Source: Cricetomys ansorgei
Taxonomy: Eukaryota; Chordata; Mammalia; Rodentia; Nesomyidae
Direction of reading: 5' to 3'
DNA length: 64,000 bases
Assembly: GCA_026225945.1 (NCBI GenBank)
Contig: JAMJFZ010001781.1
Location: forward strand, 310,001 to 374,000
Part shown: positions 45,490 through 57,031 of the stretch, piece by piece
Layout of the letters: the number at the start of each line of letters is the position of its first letter
How positions within the stretch are numbered: position 1 is the first letter of the stretch
Notes under the pieces: model-generated
Told to the model about the DNA's origin: nothing
Database searches by the model: none
The model's input: only the letters and a program-made list of their open reading frames with translations
Position numbers and translations under genes: made by a program

Positions 45490-46959
45490 GTTTGGGAAGG
45501 CCATACAGCATGCAGGAGGCCCATAGTTGATCCTCTCTATATCACCTGGGGACTTCAGCATGCCTGAAGGGAACCTGTAGCCACCATCTTGTTTCTAGAT
45601 GGATTTTCCCTGCTTCATATTTGAATTTCTTCACTGAAGATATATGACAGGTATAATGGTCACCTCTCTATGGCAGAGCTGACATCCAAATGTGTGTCAT
45701 GCATGCACATACCAAGAGCATCTCATCTAACACTTCCAAACTGGAATCCACCTGTGACTCCAGACCCTCCTCCAGAGCAAAGACACCCATAGCTGAGGAC
45801 CTTCAACCTTCCAAAGAATTACAGAAGCTCATCCTTCACTCACCATACCCATACAGAGAACAAAATATGGCAACTTCACTATGCCATTCTCTCCTTACCT
45901 GGCTCTGGGATCAAACTCCCTAGATGAGTTTCTAGTCTCACTCCAAGCGTTTCTATTCAAAAACTCCACTAACTGTCATTCAGTAGTCGCCTCAGCTGAA
46001 CTGTGTGCTGCCTGTTTGATCACCCCATTGCTTCTGAGTGATTTTGTGTTATCATTTTGACACAGGCTGCCCTGCAACTTGCCATTGTCTTTCCTCAGCA
46101 ACCTGAGTGTTGAGATTTCAGGAATGTGCCTCTATGCTCAGCTTTAGGCAGGTATCCGTGTCAGTATGTCACCATATCTGTTGTGTAACAGTTTCCTCCC
46201 AGATGAAAACATTCCATCCTGAAGGGGAGCTCCTTAAGCAGGTAGATAAATAGCTGCTAAAAACAGTAGCTTCAAGGGCTCCCTGAAACTAACCAGATCC
46301 ACTAGGTTGCTCTGTCAGAGTAAGCAGGGTCCAGCTGCAAAGAAGACTGCGAGAGGCAGTAGAACCCACCTACACTGAACACTCTTAGCCAATCCAAATT
46401 GCAAACAAAGGACTCTGAGCCCAGACCAGCTGCCTGGAAGAAGCAGAAATCTGCAGAGCTGCCTGGAAGAGGCGTAGGTCAACTGAAACACCTGGGAAGA
46501 ACACTCTCTAACTTATGAGCTGCCTGCAGGCTGTGCACATAGCTACCCTAGCTATAGGTAGCAAAGCGTGCAACTGAGGTTGAAAAGCCTGGGAAAGAGA
46601 CATCTGCATAGGAAATCCCAGTACAGTTGTCCTTTCCTGTGTGGCGTGTAGTGTGCTTTTGTGCTATGACAGCAGTTGCCTTGTTCTTGCTATGGGTAGT
46701 GAGATAGGCAACTAAGGCTGAGTCATCAGGATTAGGCGTGTCTGTGGGAAGAATCCCAGGATACCATTCTTGTGTGCGTTGTATGGGATGACACACCTGC
46801 TTGAAGAGTTGGATCCGCCATGTAAATAAGGAGATGTGCTGAAAACAGTTAAAGGTTTAGAGGAAAATTTGCGGTCTTTGAGATTAACATCCAAGACTTC
46901 ATTCTCACTGTGACCAGGCAGCAGCATAGGCTATCTGACCACTGTTGTTGTAGATAGCA

Positions 46960-48460
46960 ATGCACCTGAGGCTGAGATGGGGGCCAAGCAGCTACGTGTT
47001 TGTGTAAAGGAGACATTGCAACAAGAAAGGGAGCTGCAGATAGCATTCTCAGTTTTAGTCTCTGATTTGGCAAGTAAATTAGATAAACAAAAGGATGAGA
47101 GAGAGATGGTAAAAGCAAGAAAAGATACCACTCAAGCCCAATTTTTAGTAGAAAAACAGGGAGAATCTGTAATCCAGCAGGCAGATGGGGGCATTAATTA
47201 TGGTCAATGCAAGAAACTAATGTGATCAGGAAATACTCAGCACTTGAACTTCTGGGATTATGAAAGACTTTTAAACAAGCAATGAAAAAAGCCTCCCTCC
47301 CCCTGACTTGGAAGGCTGTGAGACATGGGAGTGGATGGGATCAGTCAGACTGCAGTAGATATAGGAAAACTGAGTAATATAATTACCAACCCCTCCTTAA
47401 GACAAAAGCTTCGCAACCTGAGACAGTATGAGAAAAGTCTGTCTCCCTTGAACCAGCTTACTAAAGCCATCAGGAACATTTATCTCTCTGAAGTCCCCAC
47501 AAATATAAAGAACAGGAGGGCCTTATAGGAGGGGCAGATGGTATAGTAAGTAGGAATAAGAGTAGCTGTGTGTGAATCCCGGCTCACAGCCAGTTAGAAC
47601 TGTGCTCACAGAGGTGTTAATGAAAAGATTGACTCAGCAGGGACCTCAATGCCCCTATGGGGCTTTAGTGACTTTGATGGGTTCTTTGGTGAGGCAATAC
47701 CTTTATGAAGTAGGAAAGATTTTGGAAGATCTAAGTGATTTAGAGCAGCATGTATAGAGTCTCTATAAAGTGAGAGCAACCCAGAGGAGGTGAGAAAATG
47801 GTAGAGCAGAGGAAGAGGTCTGTCTGGGCTACTCAAAGACAAATGTGGCTGGATTTGTGTTGAGCTGCAGTTTCTAAGGAAAGAGTTGATACAAGTCAAA
47901 TTGTGTGCTACAGGATCTTCTGGAAGGCTTTAAAGCCCTAGAAACAGTTCACAGAAGTCATCCATGTTAGAACAATACAGCTATAGATGATCACTCCTGT
48001 TCCAGGGTGGGTAATTATCACCCCAGAATAAGGAAGGTAGCTCCCCCCCCCCAGCAAAAGATTATGCTAAGGCTAGAGATGCTTTAAGTAGTCAGAGCTC
48101 CTCAATACCAGGTGTTGTGAATGGGGAGGCAACAGCTACAGACACATCAATCGTGCCAACCCAGGGAGCCAGAAGGTGCAGCAGGGGAAAGCAAGACAGT
48201 GTTCATCTTTGGCACTGGGTGGTAGGTCTGAGCAGAATAAATCTGGGCCACTGAGTTTATCAGGTGCGGAGATACAGGGATGATCAGTGAAAAAGCTCTA
48301 AGATATGCAAACATAATGGCTTTGGGAGAATAACCGTGAATTACAAGGAGCTAATTAAGTTAACGCCTCCTATCCAAGCTTTGTACCCAAACTTGATCTG
48401 TGAAGAAGCAGCTGATACAAATCCATGGAACTTTTTCATGCTGTCTTAAACCTTGCTTAT
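46960..48460 (+). pseudogene. ERVL-like gag relic (block 'X', copy D)
   Basis: The frame at 46977-47225 encodes a heptad-rich stretch (LVSDLASKLDKQKDEREMVK) suggesting a coiled coil. Further frames at 47325-47528 and 47572-47757 carry more of the sequence in other registers. Stops and frame changes separate them. ERVL gag identity is inferred from position between an LTR and the RT fragment. Confidence 0.45.
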
Positions 48461-48489
48461 GTTTATGTTTACCATCTTCTTAGTTGAAC

Positions 48490-48920
48490 TTCTGGGGTCA
48501 CCTGACACCTGCTCAGAAAAGATGACAGCAGACTTTCAGAGTGCTTCACCAGGGTTATCTTTGTAACCCCACTATTTGTTATGGGATAGTAGTTTGGGGT
48601 GTTTCCTTGTCCTGAACATTATCTAAAATAGGTTTTTGTTATACAGATGATGTAATGCTAACCTCTGAGTGTTTTCCAGATTTGGAAAGCCATTAGAGAA
48701 ACAACCAGCAGCAATGATACTCCACCTTCCTACAGCCCTACTGAGGCTGGGTTAATTGAAATCTAAAAAGACACTGCCACAACCCATAAGGTTATTGAAT
48801 GGAAACTCTAGTGCCATGACTGGGATACAGCTCTGTGAGTTGTTGACCAGGGGAGCCCTCCAGGCCCCACAAACCATAAAGATTATTGCTACTGCTCCAG
48901 TTGTATGCTTAGATTAGTCA
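48490..48920 (+). pseudogene. ERVL-like pol (RT) fragment
   Basis: At 48640 the sequence reads YTDDVMLTSECFPDLE, which fits the catalytic YxDD box of ERVL reverse transcriptases and the sequence after it. Flanking frames are broken by stops. RNase H, integrase and the rest of pol are absent. Confidence 0.6.
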
Positions 48921-48927
48921 GTAAGAC

Positions 48928-49258
48928 TGTAGTAGAACACCTACAGGGTGGCTTAGCACAGAACACAAGGAGGCATATTTTATAAATGCAAGCTCTGCCA
49001 GACCTCAGCAGAGGGAACCACCATCCTGGCCAGCACCATACTCAATTGACAGTGGAACCCCGAGCGTCTGAGCTCAGGTACGTTTATTTTTTCAGAACTC
49101 CTTAGGTATTCTATTGATAGTACATGCAGGTCATTAGCAATTAACTCCCACAGAAATCCAACACCTGCAAACAATACAAAATGACCTAGACCTAGGATAG
49201 CCCCTCACACAACAGTGTGTAAAACAATTTCAAACATAACTAAAAATAAACTTCCCCA
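48928..49258 (-). mobile_element. Solo LTR of the ERV2-like family
   Basis: About 331 bp, reverse orientation, matching 6017-6341 and 446-768. The minus reading ends ...GTGTTCTACTACA and has AATAAA at about 49087-49092. It interrupts the ERVL provirus. Confidence 0.65.
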
Positions 49259-50416
49259 ATATAAGACCCTATTGCTAAGGACAATACATGTGCATGCTTT
49301 GACTATAGAATATGTGGCAATTTATCTGAGACTCGACTGGAAACTCCCAGCCTGCTGCCTGTCTTTCCTATTTCCAGAGGTGGCTATGTAGGCTACTGGT
49401 TAGGAACTGTCACCAGCAATCCTGCTTTGTGATGTACCCTGCATGCTCAAATATTGACATGCCAAGAAGGATGTGCCTGTTTGTACAATAGTGGCTTGTC
49501 TGCTGTGGATAAAACAAATAGCCTTCTGACTTGGCTTAATGCCTGCCCCACAACAGGGAGTTCACATCTGCTACAGTAAGCCAGGACAAAAATTTGTGGC
49601 TGGGAAGGTCATAGGACCCAATGGAAAAGCAACTTTCATAGTTTTACTAGTTAGATGTGATGTGCCTTTAAAGCTGACCTCTAAACATGTGTGTTTACAA
49701 CCATAGATCATTCTTGGTATCTGCTTAAACTCATAAACTCATAGTGAAGCTCCTGAGAACACTGACTGTTACTGTAGCATTGGGGCCTACATTTTAGCCT
49801 CAGGTGGACATCAATATTCACCCCCTCCAAGGCGTAGGGATCACTGCAGAAGGGAGAAAGAATGCAAGAGCCAGGAAAAGGGGCAGAGTGTGTATAACAG
49901 TTTCCTCCCAGATCAAAGCATTCCATCTTGCAGGAGATCTCCTTAATCGGTGTGGTAATCAACTAAATAAGAGCTTTAACTCCCTGAAAAAGTCCAGATT
50001 CACTAGGCCCCTCCCTGCCAGAGTAAGCAGAGCTCAGTTTCAAAGTGGACTGTCACACAAGTAAAGCTGCACAGAAGATTCAGACCCGGCCAGTTGACTG
50101 GAAGAGATTTAGGCCAAGTTGAATGCTTTTACTATCCTTACTTTTGGTCTATCGTGGGTTCCCTGTCTGGAATAAGTAGACAAGTGTGTTTCATCTCCCT
50201 GGGAAAGGTTTTGTCACACAACATCAAATCCATATGGCAGAGGATCACCACCAAATAATGATTTCTGAAGGAGCAGTTGCAGAGGTTACCATTGGTATTA
50301 CTTGGTCTAGTTCGAGTGGCCATCCTCCCTGGGCTCATGACACTGTGGGGATGGTGGAGGGTGCTTTGTCCTCACTTTTCTCTCTACACACCCCTGCCAC
50401 CATAGCTTTCCCATAC

Positions 50417-50610
50417 CTCTAAAATCTGGAGGGCTGAAAGCCGCTGCTCCTTCTGTACCAGGGCGTAGGCATACACCAGTGCCACATCTGCAGTGTTTAG
50501 CATGGTCCAGCGATGCTTGCTGTCCAGAATGGCTTCCACCAAATGTATCACCTAAGCCAGATTGTGTTGAAAGTCCTGAAACAGTTTGCCTGCGAGGGTC
50601 ACCAGCTCAA
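50417..50610 (-). pseudogene. Unidentified exon-like segment with one in-frame stop
   Basis: The 194-nt segment is bounded on the minus strand by a good acceptor (CTGCTCTTTTCCAG, AG at 50612-50611) and a donor (AGAG then GTATGG, exon end 50417). One frame runs through all 64 codons with a single TAG at codon 19. It includes ELVTLAGKLFQDFQHNLA before the stop and LNTADVALVYAYALVQKEQR after it, which reads like a helical-repeat protein. I do not recognise the family. The TAG could come from CAG by one change, so this may be a dead duplicate of a real exon. No partner exon in matching phase was found nearby. Confidence 0.4.
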
Positions 50611-50639
50611 CTGGAAAAGAGCAGGCACCCCATGACCCT

Positions 50640-52380
50640 TTAGCAGTCTCAGGAAGTTCTGCATCCTCCAAGAGCAGCTCTGTCAACACAGAACATTCAG
50701 AAGAACACCATCACCAACCATATTTTATCCATGAGCCTCCAGAAAAATTCAGGATATGTGATCCTCAGGCTATACCACTTCCAAGATAGGATAACTCACC
50801 TGAGCAAAACTAGCATTGTTTTATAATCCTTCTCTAATTCCCCCAAATCACTGTGTCCTTAAGGAAGGCAGCTATGCACAGATCACTGAGCAGGGCACTC
50901 TACAAAAACCCAGTCCCACTTGTCTGAACCTTAACGTTTTACCCTGGCTTGGTACTTTCATCTCTTTTCCCTTCCTAGGCTCCAGGCTCTGATACAAGTT
51001 GTGATTGGTTTCATTTTGCTCTTTTCTCTAGTATCTCTGGGTTTTCCAGAGGCCCAGGCATCTGCCACATAGGTGACAAGGCATCCACCTAACCAAAGGC
51101 AGTCGATCTTTTGACAGAGCTAGGGATTTCCAGGATGAAATGATTGGTCCTGGAGCATCTTAAGGCAGGAGGGAACATGCTAGGAGAGAAATCACAGTGA
51201 TTTCTCAGCAGATTCACAGGACTGAAGAAATCCCATCTGAAGGTATTGGAACAACAGTTGCTAGATTATCAGGCATAAAACTAAATCATGGAGATTCAGT
51301 TTCTGTGGAATACTTTCCAAAAGTGAGGCTGAGGACAGCTTTCCTGCAGGAAGCCCAGCCTGTTGTGTCTACTAGCAAAAGCCTCTCCGGGCTGGTTCCT
51401 ATGCACACTGGAGTTTACATCATGTGCCTTACCAGCCCTCAACAATAGAGTGTTCAGGACTCTCACAGACCAGAATCAGGGCTATCTCAGGATCCAAGTG
51501 TCACTCAGTACTACAACTCCCTGGTAGAGTGGAGACTTGGTCTGTGCCTGAGAAGACCCTTATCTGAGAAAAAAAAAAAGCTCCCAGTGAAACACCACCT
51601 AGGCTGGAACCAAAACGCCAAGCACATGCTGCCCAGACCTTTCCAAAACGCTGTTCCCTGAGAGGCATAGATTGTCAAAAGTGAGATTTCCAAACACCAG
51701 ATGTAGAGCCTGAATGGTGCAGTATTTGGCACCATTATGGGCACCACATACCTGTGCTTACTTGAGGATCCTCCCAGAACACCCTTCCAACCTGTCCTCT
51801 TCCACCAACTCCTACCTGAGAACCACACGCCTACTGACTTTTGTTGCTGCCTTAGCTGGTTCTCCTGGGCTGGAAATTATAGCTACAAAGTATCCAGGCT
51901 TAGAGGCTCCCGAGAAGACTAGATATGGGGACAAGATGGTCCCCGCTTTGTAGCCCAGCGGGAGACTTTGGTCCAGGACACACACCTGGAGCACCCTCGT
52001 TTACCCATACTCAAAGTCTAGTAAGTACCCAAATGTTATTCAAAAGCTCAAAGGCAAAAAAATGTTCTATCTCTCGCTCTGGAGATTCCAAGCCCAGGCA
52101 CACAATAGATTAACAGCCTCATCAAACTCTATAATCCAGTTTGCATTGTTTAAATATGCTTAATAGTACAGTCCTCAATATGGGATCTTAGTGATTAGAA
52201 ATTATGATCAGGATGCTTGACCATGCCACATGGTACAACCAGAAGTTATATACAGCACATAAAATTACTATTGCCCCTGGAGTAACAGAATTTTTGTTTC
52301 TTTATTGTTCGCTATTGTTTGGTTGGGGTTTTTTTTGGGTGGGGGGTGCAAAACACCATGTAGACCATGATGGCCACCAA
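50640..52380. other. No gene supported
   Basis: Frames at 51197-51448 and 51714-51953 (plus) and 51511-51828 (minus) have no recognisable domain. Several GT/AG pairs exist but none joins in phase with the exon-like segment at 50417. Confidence 0.35.
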
Positions 52381-52384
52381 CTAG

Positions 52385-52485
52385 CTATGTAGATCAGGAT
52401 GACCTTGAACTCAGTATGTAGACAGGATAACCTGGAACTCCAATTCTCCTGCCTCTATTTCCCAAGTTCTGGCATTACAGTGGAG
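52385..52485 (-). repeat. B1-like fragment
   Basis: 'atgaccttgaactcagtatg' and 'aacctggaactccaattctc' are the reverse complement of B1 middle sequence. Confidence 0.6.
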
Positions 52486-52514
52486 TCAATGCTAAATCAA
52501 TGTAGTATTTTTCT

Positions 52515-52685
52515 TTTCTTTTCTTTTTTAATGTGTGCTCTATCTGCATGTACACTTGCATGCCAGAAGAGGGCATCTGATCCCTTTATAGATGGTTGTG
52601 TGCCACCATGTGATTGTTGGGAATTAAACTCAGACCTCTGAAAGAGCAGTCAGTGCTCTTAGCGGCTGAGCTATCTCTCCAGCCC
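52515..52685 (-). repeat. B2 SINE
   Basis: Reverse complement of B2: 'tgccagaagagggcatctga', 'gtgccaccatgtgattgttg', 'gctcttagcggctgagctat', ending 'ctctccagccc'. Confidence 0.9.
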
Positions 52686-52789
52686 TTGTAGTATTTCTTT
52701 AAACATAGATAAGGTGCTATATATTTTAGTACATTTGAAAAAACTCTAACTGAAACACCATTATAAATTTCCTTTAGTTGTGTATGTGT

Positions 52790-52935
52790 GTGTGTGTGTC
52801 TGTCTGTGGGCACACATGCCACTGTGTGTTTGTAGGTCAGAGGACAGGCAGAATGATGTATCCCAGGATCAAACTCAGGATGTCAGGCTTGGGAGCAAGC
52901 AACTTTTTCTGCTGGGCTGTCACGCCAGCATCCCT
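52790..52935 (-). repeat. B3/B4-like SINE fragment
   Basis: 'gtaggtcagaggacaggcag', 'gatcaaactcaggatgtcag' and 'ttctgctgggctgtcacgcc' are the reverse complement of the SINE body and head. Preceded by a short GT run. Confidence 0.6.
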
Positions 52936-52939
52936 CTCA

Positions 52940-53539
52940 GTTTGTTGGCTAGCTTTTTAAGTCAGACATCATAAATATATGATTTAGCTTCTGCAAGGAA
53001 GCTCCTACTTCCAGAAGCTTCTCCAGTGCAGACTCAGGACTTATTACCTTTATACATTTTTTGAGATATGAATGAAAGCTCATTCAACTAACTTTGAAAT
53101 CATATGTTTCTGCAGAGAAACCTAAATATTTTGTCACCTGCTTTGTAGTTTTGACTCAACTGATAAACCCACAGCTAAGAGTATTTATGGTTTGTCAAAA
53201 TAACCTTTCAGACATGCCTTCAAAAGGGTAAACGTGCTGTTTGAGCACTTTATAAACGTGGCAACAGTTCCAAAATCTGAAGAATCAAGTGAGCTGATAG
53301 GCGGATATTGCCTTTGAAGAGGAAGCTAGTCATTGCTCAGTTGTGTCAAATATTTGACCTTGTCAGGTGCCTTAAGAACATGGTGTAGGTACAGAGGTAG
53401 TTTTTTTGGGAGGGGAGTACTAACTCAGGCTGTTTACCCATGTGCTTCTCATTTTAAAACAATAGCAACGTGAGTTGACCTAGATGGTAAGCTTGCTATG
53501 CCTACTATAGTGCATCCCGTGACAGTGGACAGGCATCTC
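52940..53539. other. No feature recognised
   Basis: AT-rich sequence with no repeat, exon or frame I can support. Confidence 0.3.
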
Positions 53540-54396
53540 TTGCCCCAACTGCTACTGAGACAGATTTCTAACTTGTAACTGATTCCTAACTTGTAACAGA
53601 TTCCCACTGTGCCTTTTACCCTCTAGCTCTAAAAAGAGATAGGAGAAAGAGGAATCTTCCCCACTCTTGCAGGCAGCCTTTAAAGACAGAAAGAGAGAAA
53701 AGAGAAATTCACTGCCCTTTTTTACTATCCTTTAGCTTGACTATCCTTAGCTTGGATAACAGGAACATCAGAGAGAACTAGCTGAACTGAATTAACATCT
53801 TTCAAACAATTCCACGAAATGTCATGGACAACTGCCAACACTCTCCCAGAAGTCCAAGTAGCCTGTAATCATAAGTAAGGCTGCACAGGACAAAAGACTT
53901 CTTGGCAAATGCTTTGCTACACTCTCCCTCCCTTTTAATAAGCCATAACTTGTATGATATTGATTACTTTTTCCCTGAGGACTTTTACTAGACCATCCCT
54001 TTTCCTTTCTGGTCTTTAGGGGTTTATCTTTAGCATTCATGCATGATGCATTACTAACAGAAAGTGAGAAACCAGCTGTGTTTTTCCGAAGGTCTTCCCT
54101 GTGAGACACCTTTGGTGGTTTCTCAGGAGATGTGAGTTGCTTGAATCAATCCCCTCTTTCTCTGGAGATTTTTTACTCTCAGGGAGATGGCAAATTTCTG
54201 TTTCAGATACTGTCTTGTGACTCTGCGCTAAGACTTAGGGTTGTTTTTCCTTGACTATCTGGAACTTGGGGTTTAGGTATTTTCTTCTTGTTTCTGCTTG
54301 CTGTGTTCTCTCCCTCTAAAAGGGACGTCAAAATCTCCTCAGGACTACTGCACTGTTGGCCATTGTACAGGTCATGGGAAGTCTCGGGACTCTTGG
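53540..54396 (-). repeat. ERV2 family relic beside the gammaretroviral provirus
   Basis: 53560-53920 shares words with 41410-41790 ('cagaagtccaagtagcctgt', 'acttcttggcaaatgc'). Two minus frames (54109-53822 and the part of 54646-54203 below 54397) are polar and lysine/serine-rich but carry no domain I recognise. It is cut off at 54396 by the proviral LTR and does not resume on the far side at 63242. Confidence 0.45.
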
Positions 54397-54982
54397 TGTT
54401 GGGTTCCCAAACTGGACCCCAACTTGATGACACGCCCACAGAGAGACACAGTCGGATAATCAATGCAAAAAGCAAGAGGTTTATTAACCAGCGCTGGGGC
54501 CATTCTAACACGCAGGACAAAAGCGGCCCGAGAAGCAGAAAATGAAGCTTTTTATACAAAATACAGACAGTTGCTAGGCATAAACCGATTTGGTACAAGT
54601 CGATTGGTCCCCAAATTGTTTTTCTATTTTGATAGGTTAGGGCCAATTAACCTTTAAACTGATTGGAGCTGGCGTATAGCAAGGTCGTGGGCACCAGGAA
54701 ATGTACACTTAGGGTCTTAGTCAACGTGGAAAGTCCCTTGCCCAAGGCTATTAGGTGGCAGCTGCAGCTGCCTCTCATACTTTAGTTTTGGGAATTTGGG
54801 CTGGGTCACAGTGCCCTTGAATTAAGCCTGACAATAATTGTTTTATGGTTTCTGGGGTAGGCTAGTTCTTTGAACAGGGAGTTCTGGAAAGTACTCAATA
54901 ATTATTGTATTGAGTAGAGAAAGCCTAAGTTCCTGTTAAGAGTTTAGGATTAATGCCCAGGGCCGGGGTCTCCGGCCTCACA
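54397..54982 (-). mobile_element. 3' LTR of the provirus
   Basis: 586 bp, TGTGAGGCCGG start and GGAACCCAACA end in the minus reading. It has a TATAAA box (54551-54556) and an AATAAA signal (54480-54485). Compared with the other LTR, about 13 of 14 substitutions lie between 54397 and 54545 (R-U5), with one in the remaining U3. Confidence 0.95.
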
Positions 54983-54999
54983 TTTCCCCCCTTTTCTTT
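54983..54999 (-). other. Polypurine tract
   Basis: Minus strand AAAGAAAAGGGGGGAAA directly before the TGTGAGG start of the 3' LTR. This is the plus-strand primer of reverse transcription. Confidence 0.95.
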
Positions 55000-55024
55000 G
55001 GGAATATTGATTCCAATCATGGAA

Positions 55025-55636
55025 TCAAGGGCTTTCATCTGCAGGAACTGTCTGGTATTGTCTGACTACCAATACTTGCACTGTATTGATGCGTTCTTTA
55101 ATAAAAGTAACTAAGCGATTAAGAATGCAAGGGCCAAAAGTAAGCAGCAAGAGCAGTATTATAAGTGGTCCCAGGAATGTAGAAATTAAAGTTGTAAACC
55201 ATGGGGACTGATTGAACCATGACTCAAACCATCCCTGGTTCTGGTCTCTTTCTTTTTGTCTGGATGCTAATCTTTCCCGCAACTTAGCCACTGAGTCTTT
55301 AACTACTCCTGGGTGGTCTATATAAAAATAGCACTCTTCTCTGAGAGATGCACACAATCCTCCCTGTTGTAGGAAGAGGAGGTCTAGTCCCCTTCGGTTT
55401 TGTAAGAATACCTCAGAGAGAGAGGTTAGGGATTCCTGAAGTTTAGAAATTGAGTCTTCCATGGCTCTGATATCTATGTCTATGGCATCCCTTAGTCCCC
55501 TGTAGTAGGAAGTCTGGAGGGCTAAAGCAGTGCCTCCTGTAGCTACTCCTGCAGTCACTCCTACCCCCAAAAGTACAGCCAGGGTCATACTTATAGGCTC
55601 CCTCTTGAACCTAACCTGCCCCTCCCAGATATCTAG
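55025..55636 (-). pseudogene. env: Proviral env: cleavage site and transmembrane subunit (TM)
   Basis: From 55636 the frame runs open to the stop at 55025. It begins with a furin-type site (RFKR about 9 codons in), then a Gly/Ala/Val-rich fusion peptide, a helical region, and the conserved [16 protein letters not shown] segment. A cysteine loop follows, then [14 protein letters not shown], a long hydrophobic anchor ([14 protein letters not shown]) and a short cytoplasmic tail. The internal ATG at 55588 gives a 187-codon frame. In the loop the expected C-x6-CC pattern reads C-x6-C-Y: the last cysteine, which normally links to SU, is replaced by tyrosine (TAT). The frame upstream is stopped by a TGA at 55637-55639, so TM is not joined to SU. 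Confidence 0.9.
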
Positions 55637-57025
55637 TCATTCACTTTCTTGATGGTAAATAAGTCTAGGCACCAGCTGCACCATAACACAGAAATCTTTG
55701 GTTAGATTTAGGACACTTAGTTCAACACAGTGTTTTAGGCCAGTCCCACATACCCACCATCCATCTTCTGGCGGAAGGAGGTATCCAGAGCTACGTTCAG
55801 CCTGAATGGTGGAATTGCAAAGATGTGAGTGGGTGGAAGGGACCTGCCCTGTACAAATCCCTTGTCCTGAAACAGAAGTGATGGTAAGTCTGGGACCTCT
55901 GGAGTGCCACTGGCATCCATTTGCATCTGCTGAGTGTGAGAAGTTGTTCATTAACCCTATAGCTTCGTAATAAGGGGGAGCTATATCATAACACAGCCAG
56001 CAAGCCTGAGTGGCTGTTGGGTTGGTGGCATTTAGGACTCTAAATGCCTGCTCAATCATATAAGTAAGGTCTGACCCGGTTGGGCTAGGAGTTATAGGGG
56101 GCTGTGGACTGGGGCTCAGGGCCATCTTGGTGACAGTGTTGGAGATTGGACTGAGTGGCCTAGATTGGGGTCGAAGAAGATCAGCATTGGGCCCTATAGC
56201 TGATTTTTTGGGGTTTCTATTTTAAGTCTGATAGTTAAAGTGAGCCCTATATCTGTCCCAGTAACATAAACCCTCAGTCCCCAAGTTTTTCCTCTGAGCC
56301 ATTGTGCTCCGGCCTTTTTCCCTGGTCCTGTAAAGCTAATATTAAGAGGATTACAAGTAAAATTGAGACATGGCCCGATTCCCGTACAGGTCCCACTCGA
56401 ATGTTGGGCCCTCTGGGCAAGTTGGTACCCTCCTTGACATTTGTCCTGATATAATCCTGGTCCTGTGGACTTCCACTTTATAGCGATTAAATCCCAGATG
56501 GAACTAGGGTTCCAATAGACTGTACCTGTGGTTTCACAACCCCAGGCAGCACAGTAGTAGCTTTATGAGCCCCCACATCTATAGATTTTAGACCTATCAC
56601 GCCCATCCCGAGGGCACACATAGAATGGGGCATCCGTCAGCTTATTTTGCAGTCGAGGGTGTCTACAACCAATTCCTGAATCCCTGACGCCTCCCCCGGA
56701 ACAGGACATTTCGGAACAACTGGGTTTTCCATTGCATTCTGGCCTCCCAGGTTTGTCTGAGTCCATTCCCCCCACCCCCCAGAGTAATATTCCGGGATAT
56801 CCCAGGCGTCCAGCCCTGCTACCAATTGGCAGAGGTCCGGGATTAGGTTTGGCCACCAAGTGTAGGGGGCAGTGGTCTTGGATGTGGACCATACTGTTTC
56901 CCCAGTCTGGGAGATAATCTCCCAAGTAAGTTGTTGAGGGGTATGGGAGTTGGGGTCCCGATCGCTTTACCTAATGACTGGGCCCAAGCCCATACCCAGA
57001 AGATCATAAATGAAATCAGGAACAT
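55637..57025 (-). pseudogene. env: Proviral env: signal peptide and surface subunit (SU), broken
   Basis: The frame at 57025 starts with a hydrophobic leader (MFLISFMIFWVWAWA), a plausible signal peptide, and soon leaves the open frame. Middle SU sequence continues in other frames (56925-56563 with several cysteines). The C-terminal part (56125-55637) is back in the first register and has the ACWLCYDIAPPYYEA CXXC motif and N-glycosylation sites. It ends at a TGA (55637-55639) just before the cleavage site. At least two frame changes and one stop prevent a full Env. It lies directly after integrase (stop at 57032), with a 6-nt gap rather than the usual overlap. Confidence 0.85.
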
Positions 57026-57031
57026 CTTGTA

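Larger units (their letters stand above)
46182..50130 (+). mobile_element. ERVL-type provirus, degraded
   Basis: Two direct copies of an LTR-like sequence (from about 46182 and about 49889, both with 'aacagtttcctcccagat', 'cattccatc' and 'agagtaagcag') enclose gag-like sequence (about 46960-48460) and a reverse-transcriptase fragment (about 48490-48920). A younger LTR (48928-49258) is inserted on the minus strand. The LTR 3' limits are not clear. Confidence 0.6.

Noticed and set aside
50794..50851. Candidate upstream partner exon with a GTGAGT donor
   Set aside because: Its only open frame ends in a phase that does not fit the exon-like segment at 50417-50610.
54203..54646. 147-codon minus frame spanning the LTR edge as one gene
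   Set aside because: It joins LTR sequence to the ERV2-like flank across the insertion boundary at 54397; the related frame at 62481-62903 is the same LTR read at the other end.
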